Assembly: GCF_000518765.1 (NCBI RefSeq)
Contig: NZ_JAEF01000006.1
Location: forward strand, 310,001 to 374,000
Direction of reading: 5' to 3'
DNA: 64,000 nt
Source: Ruminococcus flavefaciens ATCC 19208
GTDB taxonomy: Bacteria > Bacillota > Clostridia > Oscillospirales > Ruminococcaceae
The notes below the pieces were generated by a model that saw only the letters and a list, made by a program, of their open reading frames with translations, was not told where the DNA came from and did no database searches. Below, one piece after another: positions 44,638 through 56,150 of the stretch. The position numbers and the translations under genes are program-made. Within the stretch, counting starts at the first letter, position 1, and each line of letters starts with the position of its first letter.

Positions 44638-44949
44638 CTAATTAAGTATATCAGATCCTACAGCCTTTTCTACTGCGTCATGCAAAGCTCTCATGCCCTC
44701 ACCTGTATTGCCTTCAATGGCAGGTATAAGGACTATTGACGGCAGCTTGCTGCTCCGATATTTATTTATTGTATCGCTTACAAGTGCAGCAGCAGGCTCT
44801 GTGATATAAATCACCGCAAAGTCATTAGCTGCAAGTTTTGAAATAAGCTTAGTTATTTTTTCAGGTTTGGTCTCACGGAATACGGAAAGCCCAAGAGCTG
44901 CAAATCCTGACACACTTGCGCTGTCGCCGATTACTGCTGCTTTATACAT
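44638..44949 (-). CDS. ntpF: V-type ATPase subunit F
   Basis: 103 residues, start KAAVIGDSASVSGFAALGL, a CheY-like fold: strands FAVIYITEPAA and SIVLIPAIEG with the final helices. Binds the D shaft. Overlaps the end of subunit C by 8 nt. Confidence 0.92.
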   Translation of the reverse strand: MYKAAVIGDSASVSGFAALGLSVFRETKPEKITKLISKLAANDFAVIYITEPAAALVSDTINKYRSSKLPSIVLIPAIEGNTGEGMRALHDAVEKAVGSDILN

Positions 44950-45886
44950 ATAGCTTTCTCATCCTTTCCGTGATAGTTTCTTTATCAGCACCGAACTCTT
45001 TACATACTGATAATATCCTCAGATTTTTTATTTCTGCTTCCTTGGCGATAAAATATGCTGCAAGAGGATCTGATCCGAATGCCTGTGAACGTGCACCGTC
45101 AGCAAGCTCCATTACAGCATCATCACACCACTTTTCATACTGTGCAGCTGAGTCCTTTAGCAGAGCAGCTGCATTTGCATAATTAGTAGTCTCAAGGAAA
45201 CCGAAAAATCCTTCTGTACCGCTGAGCGCAGCTTTTATAAGCTCACTCTTTTCCAGCTCTTCACTTCCGCATAAAGCCGTTTCCATAAACTGTGCTGATT
45301 TATTCAGCAGACAGCATCTGTAAGCAGTTTTTATATCTGAACATACAGTTGTAAGCTTAGCATATTTCTGCATAAACTCACCGCCGAATTTTTCCGCACT
45401 TTCCTGCATAGCCTTTAGGGCAGCTGTATCAATAAGTGAATCGGAAAGCTGTCCGTCAAGAGTTCTTGTCACCAGCTCATAAGCTTCGGCAGCTGCATGA
45501 CGCATATATTCGGGAAGAGCATCATACTCTCTTGAATTTATAGCTTCAGTGAGTACAGGTAGCTCTACGTTTGAAGGTGAAATGTAATATTGCTGAGGAT
45601 CTCTGTTAGAAATGATCGCCTTTAATACCGCCTTGAGATTATGAAAATCATTTCTGTAAAGCAGTATTTCAAGTTCCTTACAATCAGGAGCATATTCGCT
45701 GAGCATATTCCATACATCTTCAAGGTTTTCTGCATTAGCTCCTATGCCATTTTTAGAAGCAATTATTGAATTGATTTCAGCCTTGCTTCTTGCGCTGATA
45801 AGCTGTTCCATATCGCTCCTGCCAAGCAGAGAATTTTCCATAGCTCTTACAGCTCCGACAGCATTTGCGTATTTTGTTCCGTTCAT
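44942..45886 (-). CDS. ntpC: V-type ATPase subunit C
   Basis: 314 residues. Helical ac39-type subunit with the start YANAVGAVRAMENSLLGRSDMEQLI and C-terminal EAEIKNLRILSVCKEFGADKETITERMRKLYV. Joins the shaft to the rotor ring. 8 nt after subunit E. Confidence 0.9.
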   Translation of the reverse strand: MNGTKYANAVGAVRAMENSLLGRSDMEQLISARSKAEINSIIASKNGIGANAENLEDVWNMLSEYAPDCKELEILLYRNDFHNLKAVLKAIISNRDPQQYYISPSNVELPVLTEAINSREYDALPEYMRHAAAEAYELVTRTLDGQLSDSLIDTAALKAMQESAEKFGGEFMQKYAKLTTVCSDIKTAYRCCLLNKSAQFMETALCGSEELEKSELIKAALSGTEGFFGFLETTNYANAAALLKDSAAQYEKWCDDAVMELADGARSQAFGSDPLAAYFIAKEAEIKNLRILSVCKEFGADKETITERMRKLYV

Positions 45887-45894
45887 GCTATCAC

Positions 45895-46488
45895 CTACCT
45901 GAACAGTACTCTTGCAGCTGTATCTCTGATCTCATCTTTTTCTGATTCAATTATTGCTCTGAAGCTGCAATTTTCCGATATAAGTCCATAGCTGAGTATA
46001 AATCCGTCGTCTATGTCGGCAGGTTCCTTTGAAAGCTGTATACTGCCGCCTTTTTTAGAAGCAGCGGAATTAAGTGTACTTTCAAAATCCTTTGGAGCTC
46101 TTGCAAGATCAGCCTTTCCAAGACATATTATACCTTTATCAGACTGTATGTGGCGTTCTGCCAGTTTAAGGATAAGCTCAAAATATTCTTTATCAGGAAG
46201 TTTTTTCAGCTTATCAATAGTTTTTTCAATTGCTTCATCTATAAGTTCAACTTTACAAGCAAGTATCTTTCGCTTCATTGCGGCATCAGCCGAGGCGCAG
46301 GAATTTTCAAAATCCTTTTCAGCCTGAGCTTTGGATTTAGTGAGATGCTCCTCATAAGCCTTCTGGGCTTTTTCATTGCCATCGTTCTGTATTCTGCGAG
46401 CCTTGTCTGCCGCTGCCTTCATGATGCTATCTTCTGCCTGTTTCTGCTGAGCTTCGATGAGGTTCAGGATATCGTCAAGTCCTGACAT
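45895..46488 (-). CDS. ntpE: V-type ATPase subunit E (peripheral stalk)
   Basis: 197 residues: a long N-terminal helix rich in Ala, Lys and Glu (about 10-90) forming a coiled coil with the G/H subunit, then a globular C-terminal domain. The charged heptad-like N-terminus and the operon position support the assignment. Confidence 0.88.
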   Translation of the reverse strand: MSGLDDILNLIEAQQKQAEDSIMKAAADKARRIQNDGNEKAQKAYEEHLTKSKAQAEKDFENSCASADAAMKRKILACKVELIDEAIEKTIDKLKKLPDKEYFELILKLAERHIQSDKGIICLGKADLARAPKDFESTLNSAASKKGGSIQLSKEPADIDDGFILSYGLISENCSFRAIIESEKDEIRDTAARVLFR

Positions 46489-46501
46489 ATCTCCACCTCC
46501 A

Positions 46502-48941
<2,440 letters not shown>

Positions 48942-48973
48942 ATTTTACATCACTCTCCTTTTGAGAATATAAC

Positions 48974-49282
48974 TCAGAAATATCTGCTGATTATCTCGCT
49001 GACAGCTGAATCCATATTTTTCTCAGCAAGCTGTTTTATAACGTTGGTTTTTTTTATACATTCGCTTTTAGCATTTTTCTCATATTCTTTAAGCTTTTCG
49101 CTGTATCCTTCTCTGATCTTTACAGCCTCTGAAGTAGCTTCTGCGATCTTTTTCTGGATAGCAAGTGAAGAACTGCCGGAAGCAGAGCTGATTATTTCAT
49201 CGCGCTGTCTCCGAGCCTCAGCATTTTTCTTATCTGATAATGCCTCTGCTTCAAGTATCTTTTTTACAGCTTCTGATGCCAT
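48974..49282 (-). CDS. V-type ATPase peripheral stalk subunit G/H
   Basis: 102 residues, all helical and charged with heptad-like spacing (about 1-85), ending in a short domain (MDSAVSEIISRYF). Pairs with subunit E in the stator stalk. First gene of the nine-gene operon (order G/H-I-K-E-C-F-A-B-D), preceded by AAAGGGGG and a promoter. Confidence 0.85.
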   Translation of the reverse strand: MASEAVKKILEAEALSDKKNAEARRQRDEIISSASGSSSLAIQKKIAEATSEAVKIREGYSEKLKEYEKNAKSECIKKTNVIKQLAEKNMDSAVSEIISRYF

Positions 49283-49298
49283 TTAAACGCCCCCTTTA

Positions 49299-49317
49299 AA
49301 ATGACTGTTGGTCATTT
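49299..49317. promoter_or_regulatory. Inverted repeat at the V-ATPase transcript start
   Basis: AAATGAC, loop TGTTG, GTCATTT. It lies immediately downstream of the predicted start (about 49320) of the V-ATPase operon, between promoter and ribosome site. It could be an operator or a 5' hairpin. Confidence 0.4.
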
Positions 49318-49326
49318 ATTTCTCTT

Positions 49327-49355
49327 AGTATATCATATTTGATATCGGCAGTCAA
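49327..49355 (-). promoter_or_regulatory. Promoter of the V-ATPase operon
   Basis: Minus strand TTGACT (49355-49350), 17-nt spacer, TATACT (49332-49327). Confidence 0.7.
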
Positions 49356-49392
49356 TAGATAAAATGTTAATAAGTTCTGAAAAATAAACAGA

Positions 49393-49422
49393 AAGGGAGC
49401 TTTCCCTACAGACAGCTCCCTT
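49393..49422 (-). terminator. Hairpin downstream of the Nudix gene, possible weak terminator
   Basis: AAGGGAGCT, 12-nt loop, AGCTCCCTT: 9-bp stem without a strong U tract. It lies 82 nt past the Nudix stop on the minus strand. Confidence 0.5.
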
Positions 49423-49503
49423 GCAAATAATCCATTGACAATAAATATTATACCTCAAACAGATAAAAATGTCAATAAAAATTTTTCAATTTTAAATTAT
49501 TTT

Positions 49504-49962
49504 TTATACACCAAATATCTCATACTCGCCTGATTTTAAGGAAATCGACTTATAATCTCCTTTTTCAAGCGTGTTTTCACGATCCTTGATATATGCATTC
49601 AGTATTGCACGACTCATATTGGTAATATCATTTCTCATAACAGCTTCCTCAGGTGTCAGAAGCAATACTTCACTGTTTTCATAACCGTCAGAAACGGGTT
49701 CTCCCGATATATACTTCAGACGGAAAACGATTATCCATTGCTCGGCTCTGAACTGAACAGCAAAAACAGACTCTGCCTCTGCGTTAACACCTGTTTCTTC
49801 AAAGAATTCACGCTTTACCGCATCAGATGGAAGCTCTCCTGCCTTGACATAGCCTCCGGGAATAAGTATACGCTCCTTTGCAGGTCCGTATGTATGCCTT
49901 ACAAAAAGTATTTTGCCTTCAATATCGAGAATACCGCATACCGCGTAAAAACGATTACTCAT
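49504..49962 (-). CDS. Nudix hydrolase
   Basis: 152 residues. The Nudix box GGYVKAGELPSDAVKREFFEETGV is intact (RExxEE present). Closest in layout to ADP-ribose or nucleotide-cleaning Nudix enzymes; substrate unknown. Overlaps aspS by 8 nt, so it is the last gene of the hisS-aspS transcript. Confidence 0.85.
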   Translation of the reverse strand: MSNRFYAVCGILDIEGKILFVRHTYGPAKERILIPGGYVKAGELPSDAVKREFFEETGVNAEAESVFAVQFRAEQWIIVFRLKYISGEPVSDGYENSEVLLLTPEEAVMRNDITNMSRAILNAYIKDRENTLEKGDYKSISLKSGEYEIFGV

Positions 49963-51733
49963 CTTCTTTTTTCACTACACTTATTCCGAGAACTTCAAGA
50001 CTTTCGTCATCAACAGCTGATGGACATTCAGACATGAGCTCGCTTGCATTCTGTACCTTCGGGAATGCAGTTACATCACGGAGACTTTCAGCCTTGCACA
50101 TTATCATAGCAAGTCTGTCAAGACCGATACCCATTCCACCGTGAGGTGGTGCGCCGTAGCGATAAGCATCAACAAGGAATCCGAATTTAGCCTGTATCTC
50201 TTCATCTGTCATGCCAAGTGCCTCGAACATTCTCTGCTGAAGCTCAAAATCAGTTATACGCATAGAACCGCTTGAAAGCTCAGTACCGTTGAGGACCAGA
50301 TCCCACGCCTTTGCACGAACATTAGCAGGATCAGTGTCAAGATAGCCGAGGCATTCTTCCATAGGCATTGTAAATGGGTGATGTGCTGCTACCCATGTAT
50401 TGTTTTCATCATCATACTCGAAGAAAGGCATTTCTGTTATCCAGAGGAAGTTGTAAACATCATCAGGAATAACATCGAGCTTCTTGCCGCAGATAAGTCT
50501 GATAGCTCCAAGAGTTGAAAGAACAGTTTTTGTCTTATCAGCGCAAATAAGAACAAGATCTCCCTCATGTGCATCTACAGCTGCACATATCTTTTCAAGC
50601 TCACCTTCTTTAAGGAATTTCTTGAATGAACAGTTAGGCTCGTCTGCCCAGCGTATATAAGCAAGTCCCTTTGCACCTATACCCTTTGCGTGCTCAACAA
50701 GCTTGTCTATTTCCTTACGAGTATATGTTGCTGCTCCGTTCTTTACGTTGATAGCACGTACAGTGCCGCCGTCTTCGATAGCTCCCTTGAATACAACGAA
50801 ATCTATATCCTTTACAGTTTCAGTGATATCTTGAATCTCAAATCCGAAACGTGTATCAGGCTTATCCGAACCGTAACGGTTCATAGCATCTGCAAATGTA
50901 AGTCTTGGAAGTGGAGTAGGAACGTCAACACCCATAACTTCCTTGAATACGCGCTGGATAAAGCCTTCAACACATTCCTGAATGTCCTCGGCGTCAACAA
51001 AAGACATCTCAAGGTCTATCTGTGTGAACTCAGGCTGACGATCGGCACGAAGATCCTCATCACGGAAGCAACGAGCAAGCTGTATATATCTGTCATAACC
51101 CGAAACCATAAGAAGCTGCTTGTATATCTGTGGAGACTGTGGAAGTGCATAGAACTTGCCCTGATGTACTCTTGACGGGATAAGATAGTCTCTCGCTCCC
51201 TCAGGTGTGGACTTCATCATCATAGGAGTCTCTATTTCAAGGAAACCATTTTCATAGAAGTATTCACGAGTAACCTTGGCTATCTCATGACGCTTGATAA
51301 TGTTCTCCTGAAGCGGTGCACGTCTGAGGTCGAGATAACGATATTTAAGACGAAGCTCGTCATTTACTTTTGTTTCGTTTACGATCTCAAAAGGCGGAGT
51401 CTGAGCCTTTGCAAGTACTCTGAGATCATTTACAAATATCTCAACATTACCTGTTTTCAGCTTGTCATTCTTGCTTTCACGCTCACGAACTTCGCCCTTG
51501 GCCATAAGAACGTATTCACTCTTGCATGAAGCTGCCTTATCAAATATCTCACGGTCGGTCTCGTCATTGAAAAGGAGCTGAACAACGCCCGTTCTGTCTC
51601 TTAATACAATGAATATAACGCCGCCTTTATCTCTAATTCTGTCAACAAAGCCGCCTACTACGACCTCTTTTCCTGCTTCGGTAACTTCGCCGCAGTAATG
51701 TGTGCGCTTTAAACCTTTCATACTGTCTGCCAT
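49955..51733 (-). CDS. aspS: Aspartyl-tRNA synthetase
   Basis: 592 residues from ATG 51733 behind GGGGAGG; upstream extension lies inside hisS and is rejected. N-terminal OB-fold anticodon domain (RTHYCGEVTEAGKEV), class II motifs 1-3 (FLEIETPMM, RCFRDEDLRADRQPEFTQIDLEMSF, GAPPHGGMGIGLDRLAM) and the bacterial GAD insertion (about 290-420). It is 1 nt downstream of hisS, a conserved gene pair. Confidence 0.96.
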   Translation of the reverse strand: MADSMKGLKRTHYCGEVTEAGKEVVVGGFVDRIRDKGGVIFIVLRDRTGVVQLLFNDETDREIFDKAASCKSEYVLMAKGEVRERESKNDKLKTGNVEIFVNDLRVLAKAQTPPFEIVNETKVNDELRLKYRYLDLRRAPLQENIIKRHEIAKVTREYFYENGFLEIETPMMMKSTPEGARDYLIPSRVHQGKFYALPQSPQIYKQLLMVSGYDRYIQLARCFRDEDLRADRQPEFTQIDLEMSFVDAEDIQECVEGFIQRVFKEVMGVDVPTPLPRLTFADAMNRYGSDKPDTRFGFEIQDITETVKDIDFVVFKGAIEDGGTVRAINVKNGAATYTRKEIDKLVEHAKGIGAKGLAYIRWADEPNCSFKKFLKEGELEKICAAVDAHEGDLVLICADKTKTVLSTLGAIRLICGKKLDVIPDDVYNFLWITEMPFFEYDDENNTWVAAHHPFTMPMEECLGYLDTDPANVRAKAWDLVLNGTELSSGSMRITDFELQQRMFEALGMTDEEIQAKFGFLVDAYRYGAPPHGGMGIGLDRLAMIMCKAESLRDVTAFPKVQNASELMSECPSAVDDESLEVLGISVVKKEDE

Positions 51734-51734
51734 T

Positions 51735-53069
51735 TTATTTATCCTCCCCTGTGAATGCGAACATTGAGCCGTTCTCGTCGTCCATAATGTCGAGAACTTT
51801 ATTGAAGTATTCATTCTCAAAATTTGTTGTGAATTTATCATTAAGAAGTATCTCAGTCTCGTTACCTGACTCCATTTCCTTGAGTCTTGCCTTTCCTTCT
51901 GCAAGCTCATTGTCTCCGAGAACAACTGTATAAGCTGCACCTATCTTGTTTGCGTACTTCATCTGAGCCTTGATGCCTCTGCCCATAAGGTCATATTCAG
52001 CACAGTAACCGAATTCACGGAGATCCTTTACAAGCTCCATTGCCTTTTCAAGAGCAGCATCGCCCATAGTAGCGAAGTAAATATCGCACTTCTTAGGTGT
52101 GAGGTAATCACAGCCCTGCTTATCCATAACAAGAAGAAGTCTTTCAATTCCCATTGCAAAGCCAAGTGCAGGTATATGCTGACCGCCAAGCTGTTCGATA
52201 AGTCCGTCATATCTTCCACCGCCGCAAACAGTTCCCTGTGCGCCGATTTCTGTAGTAACGAATTCAAAAACAGTCTTTGTATAATAATCAAGACCTCTTA
52301 CGATCTTCGGATTTACTTTATATTCGATACCAAGATTTGTAAGATATGCCTGAAGCTTCTTGAAATGCTCGTCACATTCCTCGCAGAGGTAATCTGTAAT
52401 GAGTGGAGCATCCTTAGCGATTTCCTGACATATTGGGCTCTTGCAGTCAAGGAGTCTCATAGGATTTTTTACAAGTCTTTCCTTGCAGGTATCGCAAAGT
52501 TCTTCCTTGTGAGGCTCAAAATAAGCTTTGAGTGCTTCATGGTACTTAGTACGGCAAGAAGGACAGCCGATAGAATTGATATACAGTTCGATATTTTTAA
52601 GACCAAGTCTGGTGAGAAGTGTCTTTGCAAGTGAAATGACTTCTGCATCTGCTGTAGGAGCTGCACTTCCTGCCATTTCCAGTCCGAACTGGTGGAACTC
52701 ACGAAGTCTGCCTGCCTGTGGGCGCTCATGTCTAAAGCATGAGAGCATATAGAACACTTTCTGTGGCAGCGCTTCGTTAAGAAGTCCATTCTGGAGCATT
52801 GCACGGATAGTACCTGCTGTTCCCTCGGGTCTGAGAGTAAACTCGGTCTCCTTAGCCTTTACGGTATACATTTCCTTCTGAACAACATCGGTCGTTTCGC
52901 CTACAGAACGAAGGAAAAGATCAGTATTCTCGAAAGTAGGGATTCGTATTTCGGAGAAACCAAAGCTTTCAGCAGTTTCACGTGCGATCTTTTCGACTGT
53001 ATTCCATTTGTGAACATCCTTAGGGAGAACATCTTCTGTTCCGTTTGGACGTTTTATATTCATAGCCAT
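51735..53069 (-). CDS. hisS: Histidyl-tRNA synthetase
   Basis: 444 residues from ATG 53069, which has GGAAAGG 10 nt upstream. Class II motifs: RPNGTEDVLPKD, FRHERPQAGRLREFHQFGLE, the His-site motifs RGLDYYTKTVFEF and GGRYDGLIEQLGG. Normal length. A small Cys-rich group (CPSCRTKY, CDTCKERL and CEECDEHF) near residues 180-235 belongs to the clostridial-type insertion and may bind zinc. Confidence 0.95.
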   Translation of the reverse strand: MAMNIKRPNGTEDVLPKDVHKWNTVEKIARETAESFGFSEIRIPTFENTDLFLRSVGETTDVVQKEMYTVKAKETEFTLRPEGTAGTIRAMLQNGLLNEALPQKVFYMLSCFRHERPQAGRLREFHQFGLEMAGSAAPTADAEVISLAKTLLTRLGLKNIELYINSIGCPSCRTKYHEALKAYFEPHKEELCDTCKERLVKNPMRLLDCKSPICQEIAKDAPLITDYLCEECDEHFKKLQAYLTNLGIEYKVNPKIVRGLDYYTKTVFEFVTTEIGAQGTVCGGGRYDGLIEQLGGQHIPALGFAMGIERLLLVMDKQGCDYLTPKKCDIYFATMGDAALEKAMELVKDLREFGYCAEYDLMGRGIKAQMKYANKIGAAYTVVLGDNELAEGKARLKEMESGNETEILLNDKFTTNFENEYFNKVLDIMDDENGSMFAFTGEDK

Positions 53070-53103
53070 ATATTTCAAGCCTTTCCTGTATGTTTTTACA
53101 TGA

Positions 53104-53130
53104 AAATTGTCCCTTTAGAAGGGACAATTG
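53104..53130 (-). terminator. Hairpin between mgsA and hisS
   Basis: AATTGTCCC, 7-nt loop, GGGACAATT: perfect 9-bp stem without a clear U tract; possibly a partial terminator or processing site. Confidence 0.45.
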
Positions 53131-53135
53131 AACAT

Positions 53136-53537
53136 TTAGATGCTCGGATTACCAACCTCACGCCAATCCAGATCGCCTCTTTCAAGGGCAAGAATCAACG
53201 CTTCTGCGGTAGCGATATTTGTTGCAACAGGCACGTTGTGAACGTCACAGAGTCTGAGAAGATTCATTCCGTGAACATCTGCTGCCTTTGGATTTATTGG
53301 GTCTCTGAAGAACAGAAGAACATCGACTTCATTACATGAAAGAAGTGCCAGTATCTGTTCAGCACCACCCTGTCCGCTAAGATATCTTTTAATGGGAAGC
53401 CCTGTAGCTTCACTTACCTGTTTTCCTGTTGTATTTGTAGCTATAAGAGTATGTTTTGACAGAATGCCGCAGTATGCGCTGCAGAATTGCACCATCAGCT
53501 CTTTTTTAGCATCATGTGCTATAATTGCGATCTTCAT
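53136..53537 (-). CDS. mgsA: Methylglyoxal synthase
   Basis: 133 residues. Converts dihydroxyacetone phosphate to methylglyoxal and phosphate, a bypass that relieves sugar-phosphate build-up. Signatures: IAHDAKKELM, ATNTTGKQV, SGQGGAEQILAL, FFRDPINPKAADVHGMNLLRLCDVHNVPVATN. The catalytic Asp lies in the FFRDP segment. 40 nt downstream of the MinD-like gene. Confidence 0.95.
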   Translation of the reverse strand: MKIAIIAHDAKKELMVQFCSAYCGILSKHTLIATNTTGKQVSEATGLPIKRYLSGQGGAEQILALLSCNEVDVLLFFRDPINPKAADVHGMNLLRLCDVHNVPVATNIATAEALILALERGDLDWREVGNPSI

Positions 53538-53577
53538 ATATCGTTCCTTTCCCCGCTTAGCGGATTAATCATCATTT

Positions 53578-54315
53578 TTATACAGTCTTGACTGTAAGCG
53601 GTACAAACTCTCCGCCGAGTCGCTTTGAAATAGCGTCAAAGGCTTTGAGTGCCTCACTGTCAGTAGGGATAGGATTGCCCTTACCTGTAGCAACTGTCAT
53701 CTTGAAATCATCAGGAATAACACCGATGAGCTGAACACCGACCTTATCTATTATCTCATCAAGGTTTGAGATAAGCTCACTGCCGATGATACGTTTACTG
53801 ATTTTATTGATGATGAGTCTCTGACTCTTATTTCCTCTGTTATAGAACTCGTCTGACATAAGGCTTGCGTCTCTGATGCAGACAGGATCAGGAGTAGAAA
53901 TGACAAGTATAAGATTTGCCTGTTCAACAATATCAAATACATGAGAATTGATTCCGGCACCTGTGTCGATAATGATGTACTCAAAATACTTCTTTACGGA
54001 ACGGCATATCTCTACTATCTGCTCTGCGCTTACGGAAGTAAGTGTTTTTGGAGCACACAGAATATTGAGGTTTGAAGCCATAGGGATCTGAGCAACTGCT
54101 TCAAGAGCAGTCTTTTTTCCGCTGAGGACATCGCCGAGATCATACTTGATATTATCTTCAACACCGAAAATAATGTCAAGACATCTGAGACCAAAATCAA
54201 GCTCAATTATAAGAGTTCTGTGTCCTTGTTTAGCGAGAGTATAACCAAGTCCTGCACAAACTGTGGATTTACCTGTTCCGCCTTTTCCTGAGGTAATAGC
54301 AATAATTTTAGACAT
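53578..54315 (-). CDS. MinD/ParA-family P-loop ATPase lacking the MinD membrane helix
   Basis: 245 residues from ATG 54315 behind AAGGAAT. Deviant Walker A GKGGTGKST at about residues 10-18, LIIELDFGLRCLDIIFG, and IIDTGAGI with the switch motif. It matches the MinD family (cell-division site or polar placement). The C-terminus (GGEFVPLTVKTV) has no amphipathic helix of the MinD membrane-targeting type, and neither MinC nor MinE is nearby. It may instead belong to the MinD-like ATPases of unclear role in Clostridia. Confidence 0.82.
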   Translation of the reverse strand: MSKIIAITSGKGGTGKSTVCAGLGYTLAKQGHRTLIIELDFGLRCLDIIFGVEDNIKYDLGDVLSGKKTALEAVAQIPMASNLNILCAPKTLTSVSAEQIVEICRSVKKYFEYIIIDTGAGINSHVFDIVEQANLILVISTPDPVCIRDASLMSDEFYNRGNKSQRLIINKISKRIIGSELISNLDEIIDKVGVQLIGVIPDDFKMTVATGKGNPIPTDSEALKAFDAISKRLGGEFVPLTVKTV

Positions 54316-54410
54316 TTCGATTCCTTTCCGATATCCGCAAGCCAAAGCAGTTTTGCTGCATAAACGGCACCGAATTCTGATAATTATTAATAATAATAAT
54401 CCTACTATAC

Positions 54411-54439
54411 ATTGTAACACATAATTAGCTAAATGTCAA
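54411..54439 (-). promoter_or_regulatory. Promoter of the MinD-like gene
   Basis: Minus strand TTGACA (54439-54434), 17-nt spacer, TACAAT (54416-54411). Confidence 0.75.
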
Positions 54440-54508
54440 AGAACTTTTTGAATTGAAACGTAAAATTGTGCAATTCAGTGCTTTTATAGGTTTATAATTG
54501 TCTATTTC

Positions 54509-55018
54509 TTACAAATGATCATGTATTTCAGACATTATCTTACTTACCGTTTTCTCTACGTTGCAGCCATTTTCATCAATGGTGATATCTGCATATTTTT
54601 CATAAAGCGGAACTCTTTCTTTGTATAGTCCGCTCAGAGACTGACCGCGGCGAATAACTACTCCCCTGTTTTTTATGTTGCCAAGGCGATATCTGAGCTT
54701 ATTGTAATCAAGCTTCAGATAAACAATCACGCTATTACGCGCAAGATTTTTCATAGCATCTTTGCCGTATACAACGCTGCCGCCTGTAGCGATCACCGAA
54801 TTGTTTACATCAAGCTTGCTGATAATACGGTTTTCGGTTTCGATAAAACCGTCAACGCCATTTTCAGCAATGATGTCTTTAAGCAGTTTCTTTTCCTGTT
54901 CCTGTATTATCAGGTCAGTGTCGATAAATTTACAGCCCAAAAGTTTTGCAAGAATAACTCCGACTGTGCTTTTGCCAACTCCAGGCATACCTATTAATAC
55001 AATATTCTTCTTTTTCAT
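54509..55018 (-). CDS. aroK: Shikimate kinase
   Basis: 169 residues, ATP-dependent phosphorylation of shikimate on the way to chorismate. Walker A GMPGVGKSTVG, shikimate-binding D33-like region FIDTDLIIQEQE, GGSVVYG. Slightly atypical: the usual GGG before the lid is GGS. It has its own promoter. Confidence 0.92.
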   Translation of the reverse strand: MKKKNIVLIGMPGVGKSTVGVILAKLLGCKFIDTDLIIQEQEKKLLKDIIAENGVDGFIETENRIISKLDVNNSVIATGGSVVYGKDAMKNLARNSVIVYLKLDYNKLRYRLGNIKNRGVVIRRGQSLSGLYKERVPLYEKYADITIDENGCNVEKTVSKIMSEIHDHL

Positions 55019-55047
55019 ATGATCCTCTAAAAAAATATTACACTTAC

Positions 55048-55076
55048 ATTTTAACTCACTTTGTGCAAAATGTCAA
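55048..55076 (-). promoter_or_regulatory. Promoter of aroK
   Basis: Minus strand TTGACA (55076-55071), 17-nt spacer, TAAAAT (55053-55048). Confidence 0.7.
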
Positions 55077-55125
55077 TAGATAATCAGCCCATATATTGCG
55101 ATATTTATTTTTTATATACTAAATA

Positions 55126-55154
55126 TTGACAAAAAACATGTGATATGGTAACAT
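55126..55154 (+). promoter_or_regulatory. Promoter of the radical SAM gene
   Basis: Perfect TTGACA (55126-55131), 17-nt spacer, TAACAT (55149-55154). The start lies about 15 nt before the AAGGAGG site. Confidence 0.7.
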
Positions 55155-55175
55155 ATTTACACAAGGAGGCGTAAA

Positions 55176-56120
55176 ATGAACAAAAGTCCTTTTATATATT
55201 CTTGTGATAATAAGCGTTACTATACGCTGAATTATTATAATAAAAGCAAATTCGGAAAGAAAATATACAAAGCTGTTATTGACTGTGGTCTGACCTGTCC
55301 CAATATAGACGGTACAAAAGGTATCGGAGGCTGTATATTCTGTGACGGCGGAAGCGGATATTTTGTTCACGGTGGTCTGACCATTGAAGAACAGCTTGAA
55401 AGAGAATATGAGCGCATTTCGGAAAAATACGGAAGAGATGCAGAATTCATCGCATATTTTCAGTCCAACACAAACACATACGCACCGTGTAAGGTTCTTA
55501 GAGAATACTTTTATTCAGCCGTTGATTTCCATAATGTATGCGGTTTATCTATAGGAACAAGGGCAGACTGTTTGTCTGATGAAGTAGTTGAACTTCTCAG
55601 TGAGATAAATGGAATAACTTCTCTTACGGTTGAGCTTGGAATGCAGAGCTGTCACGAGGGAACTCTGAAACTTATAAATCGCTGCTGCACACACAATGAA
55701 TTCCTGAAAAGCTATTACAACCTCAAGAGCAAAGGAATAAGAGTGTGTCTGCATATTATTAATGGGCTGCCTTTTGAAAATACGGAAATGATGCTTGATA
55801 CAGCTTTTGAAGTTGCAAAAATGAAGCCTGATGCAGTAAAGCTGCAAATGCTTCATGTAATAAAAGGCACACAGCTTGAAAAAATGTATCATGATCACGA
55901 ATTCAAGCTTTTAGAGCGAGATGAATATATTGATATAATCGTAAAGCAGCTTGAAGTATTACCACCTCAAACTGTAATAGAAAGAATTACAGGCGATGGT
56001 GACAAATCAAAACTTGTCGCACCTATGTGGAGTGCTGATAAGATCGCTGTTCTTGGCGGCATAGATAAGAAGCTTGCCGAACTTGACACGTGGCAGGGTA
56101 AACATTATATAGAAAAATAA
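55176..56120 (+). CDS. Radical SAM protein of the TIGR01212/YhcC family
   Basis: 314 residues. The iron-sulfur site has the family's wide spacing (DCGLTCPNIDG, then GGCIFCDGG, about residues 38-56), followed by SAM-binding elements (IGTRADCLSD, VELGMQSCHEGT, LHIINGLPFEN). A basic C-terminal part suggests a nucleic acid or ribosome-linked substrate, as proposed for this family, but no function is established. Site AAGGAGG. Convergent with lysA. Confidence 0.88.
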   Translation: MNKSPFIYSCDNKRYYTLNYYNKSKFGKKIYKAVIDCGLTCPNIDGTKGIGGCIFCDGGSGYFVHGGLTIEEQLEREYERISEKYGRDAEFIAYFQSNTNTYAPCKVLREYFYSAVDFHNVCGLSIGTRADCLSDEVVELLSEINGITSLTVELGMQSCHEGTLKLINRCCTHNEFLKSYYNLKSKGIRVCLHIINGLPFENTEMMLDTAFEVAKMKPDAVKLQMLHVIKGTQLEKMYHDHEFKLLERDEYIDIIVKQLEVLPPQTVIERITGDGDKSKLVAPMWSADKIAVLGGIDKKLAELDTWQGKHYIEK

Positions 56121-56150
56121 GGCAGGGATATCCCTGCCTTTTCGTTTTAT
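56119..56150 (+). terminator. Terminator between the radical SAM gene and lysA
   Basis: AAGGCAGGG, loop ATAT, CCCTGCCTTTTCGTTTT: 9-bp stem with U tract; bidirectional. Confidence 0.88.

Noticed and set aside
49955..51940. Extended aspS frame starting at 51940
   Set aside because: The extra N-terminus lies within hisS and has no ribosome site; the ATG at 51733 has a strong one and gives the normal length.
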